A DNA stretch of 14,924 nt, taken from an uncultured Clostridia bacterium. GTDB lineage: Bacteria; Bacillota; Clostridia; UBA1381. The stretch covers positions 1 to 14,924 of the forward strand of contig CAJONM010000032.1 of NCBI GenBank assembly GCA_905235885.1, in the 5' to 3' direction. Of this stretch, positions 13,582-14,924 are shown one piece after another. Made by a program: the position numbers and the translations under genes. Numbering within the stretch: the stretch's first letter is position 1; every line of letters starts with the position of its first letter. The notes under the pieces are model-generated. The model saw only the letters and a program-made list of their open reading frames with translations. It searched no databases and was not told the origin of the DNA.

Positions 13582-13751
13582 AATATTCGGACGAATATAA
13601 ACGCGCTCATCCCCAAATACAGTGGTATACCATATCGGGAGTAAGACACAGATTGGTGCATGACTATGACGGCACCAATTGGAATATTATAGCTGATGTT
13701 GTGTTTGATGAGCTTCCGGAACTGATAAGGCAAATAAATGAACTTCTGTAA
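13578..13751 (+). CDS. Short HepT-like HEPN protein, N-terminal half missing
   Basis: A 57-residue protein overlapping the nucleotidyltransferase stop by four bases. IQWYTISGVRHRLVHDYDG at 14-32 matches the C-terminal half of HepT/DUF86 toxins, and the remainder (FDELPELIRQINELL) is the closing helix. R23, four residues, H28, one residue, Y30 is the RX4HXY motif that holds both the RNase active site and the tyrosine modified by MntA. Ordinary HepT proteins are about 110-140 residues with more helices before this point; here those are absent, although the overlap with the upstream gene is clean. It may be a truncated, inactive toxin or a reduced form that still binds MntA. No separate ribosome site beyond GAGAGGG upstream. 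Confidence 0.75.
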   Translation: MKYSDEYKRAHPQIQWYTISGVRHRLVHDYDGTNWNIIADVVFDELPELIRQINELL

Positions 13752-13773
13752 GGGATCTGTAGGAGCGCCTCAT

Positions 13774-14508
13774 ATGAAAAAAAACAGGTTTATTTTATTT
13801 ATATGTACAATAGCGGCGGCGCTGATGCTGACATCATGCGATGTGGGCGTCATTACGGACGCTCTGGACATCGCTGTCGGCGAATACAGGCAAATAGGCG
13901 CCGGAACGGAATATTCATCGCTTAGTGCCGACAGCTTTCCCGATTATTCGGGCGAGGATCGGATAATAATAAACGGCAATGAGCCGTATTTTGCCGATGA
14001 TGAATATGTACCGTACTCATTTGAGTATTACAGTGACCTGGACTATCTCGGCAGATGCGGCGCGGCATACGCCAATCTCGGCAGCGACCTTATGCCGCAA
14101 CGCTCACGCGGCAATATAAGCGCGGTCAAGCCAAGCGGCTGGCGATCGGTGCGGTATGATTTTGTTGAGGGCAAAAGCCTTTATAACAGAAGTCATCTCA
14201 TAGGCTGGCAGCTTGCCGGCGAGGACGCGAATGAAAAAAATCTCATTACCGGCACGCGCCATCTTAACGCAACGCTGATGCTGCCGTTTGAGAATATGGT
14301 CGCGGACTATATCAAGGAAACAGACTGCCATGTGCTGTACCGCGTAACGCCGTTTTTTAAGGGCGATAATTTAGTATGCAAGGGCGTGCTTATGGAAGCG
14401 CGATCGGTAGAGGATGACGGCGACGGGATATGCTACAATGTTTTCTTATACAATGTACAGCCGGGTGTGGAAATAGATTATGCCACAGGCAAAAGCCGCG
14501 CAAAATAA
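13774..14508 (+). CDS. Lipoprotein DNA/RNA non-specific endonuclease
   Basis: A 244-residue exported nuclease of the beta-beta-alpha-metal EndA/NucA type. Residues 1-22 form a lipoprotein signal with lipobox LTSC (C22), so it should be anchored to the outer face of the membrane. The catalytic motif is YNRSHLIGWQL (about 157-167), where streptococcal EndA has DRGH; the histidine is kept. ANEKNLITGTRHLN carries the metal-binding asparagine, and YRVTPFF, LMEARSVEDDGDG and VQPGVEIDYATG match clostridial and streptococcal relatives. Likely roles are DNA scavenging, extracellular DNA degradation or DNA uptake; none is shown. I chose the ATG at 13774, eight bases after AGGAG; the frame is open back to 13738 inside the HEPN gene. 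Confidence 0.9.
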   Translation: MKKNRFILFICTIAAALMLTSCDVGVITDALDIAVGEYRQIGAGTEYSSLSADSFPDYSGEDRIIINGNEPYFADDEYVPYSFEYYSDLDYLGRCGAAYANLGSDLMPQRSRGNISAVKPSGWRSVRYDFVEGKSLYNRSHLIGWQLAGEDANEKNLITGTRHLNATLMLPFENMVADYIKETDCHVLYRVTPFFKGDNLVCKGVLMEARSVEDDGDGICYNVFLYNVQPGVEIDYATGKSRAK

Positions 14509-14520
14509 ACGGGGTGCGAT

Positions 14521-14916
14521 ATGATATTGATTGTTTGCTTAGACGATAAAAACGGTATGAGCTTCGGCGGCAGACGGCAAAGCCGCGACCGCGTTCTCAC
14601 AGAACGAATAAAAAGTATGGCGGCAGATAAACGCCTGTTTATGAGCGAATATTCCGCAAAGCTTTATGGCGGCGGCGTTATCGCCTGCGATAACTTTACG
14701 GAAATGGCAAAGGAGGGGGATCTCTGCTTTATAGAAAACACTCTCCCACCCAACGGCGATATAGAAAAAATAATAATATACAAATGGAACCGCGACTACC
14801 CGGCGGATCTGTATTTTACGCTCGACCTTGACGAGTTTATCCAAACCTCCGAATACGAATTTGAAGGCTCCTCGCACGAAAAGATAACTGAGCTGGTATA
14901 TGTCCGCTCCGCCTAA
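14521..14916 (+). CDS. Conserved protein of unknown function
   Basis: A 131-residue soluble protein with no signal or membrane helix. It begins with a hydrophobic strand (MILIVCLDD) followed by GMSFGGRRQSRDRVL; later it has GDLCFIENT, a KWNRDYPADLYFTLDL block and FEGSSHEKITELVY near the end. I remember similar sequences in other Clostridia, so it is probably a genuine conserved family, but I know of no tested function and see no recognised catalytic signature. GGGGTG lies four bases before the ATG. It starts 12 bases after the nuclease stop and is probably co-transcribed with it. Whether the two are functionally linked is unknown. Confidence 0.8.
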   Translation: MILIVCLDDKNGMSFGGRRQSRDRVLTERIKSMAADKRLFMSEYSAKLYGGGVIACDNFTEMAKEGDLCFIENTLPPNGDIEKIIIYKWNRDYPADLYFTLDLDEFIQTSEYEFEGSSHEKITELVYVRSA

Positions 14917-14924
14917 ATCTGCCC

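Overview
The window looks like chromosomal DNA of a spore-forming Firmicute, most likely an anaerobic clostridial (Clostridia) species. The reasons are the spore-maturation pair spmA-spmB, a YlmC/YmxH-type PRC-barrel protein, strong AGGAGG-type ribosome binding sites, SigA-like promoters that all have 17-bp spacers, and heavy use of the ATA isoleucine codon in otherwise moderately GC-rich genes. A gut habitat is only an inference, suggested by the secreted serpin.

Layout. Bases 1-842 hold the 5' part of chorismate synthase (aroC) on the minus strand; the gene runs off the left edge. Divergent from it is a two-gene tRNA operon, tRNA-Trp(CCA) then tRNA-Ala(GGC), with its own promoter and a terminator. 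Bases 1233-2660 form an AT-rich islet. It carries a DUF4160-DUF2442 gene pair, then a decayed remnant of a GIY-YIG/DUF4357 protein, then about 470 bp without a gene but rich in inverted repeats. Bases 2660-4138 encode a large secreted protein that joins a stalk-type (copper amine oxidase N-terminal) domain to a complete inhibitory-type serpin.

Bases 4247-7665 are a diaminopimelate/lysine operon, asd-dapA-dapB, with endonuclease III (nth) overlapping the end of dapB; a clear terminator closes it. asd makes aspartate semialdehyde, and dapA and dapB take it to tetrahydrodipicolinate, the route to cell-wall DAP, lysine and spore dipicolinate. Next come spmA-spmB (7718-8793), then a separately promoted seven-helix membrane protein and a ylmC-like gene whose ribosome binding site is buried in a hairpin. 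From 9797 a new promoter starts an apparent operon: nrdR (ribonucleotide reductase repressor), a PHP-domain phosphoesterase, mnmE (tRNA wobble-U GTPase) and an RsuA-family pseudouridine synthase.

The right end (13279-14916) is more accessory. It has a MntA-type minimal nucleotidyltransferase whose overlapping partner is only the C-terminal half of a HepT HEPN toxin, then a lipoprotein DNA/RNA nuclease and a 131-residue protein of unknown function.

The points most worth following are the stalk-serpin fusion with its structured leader, the half-sized HepT that keeps the RX4HXY motif, the DUF4160/DUF2442 pair beside a wrecked third gene, a NrdR-box-like site inside the nrdR promoter, and a 15-base ribosome-binding element shared exactly by asd and mnmE.
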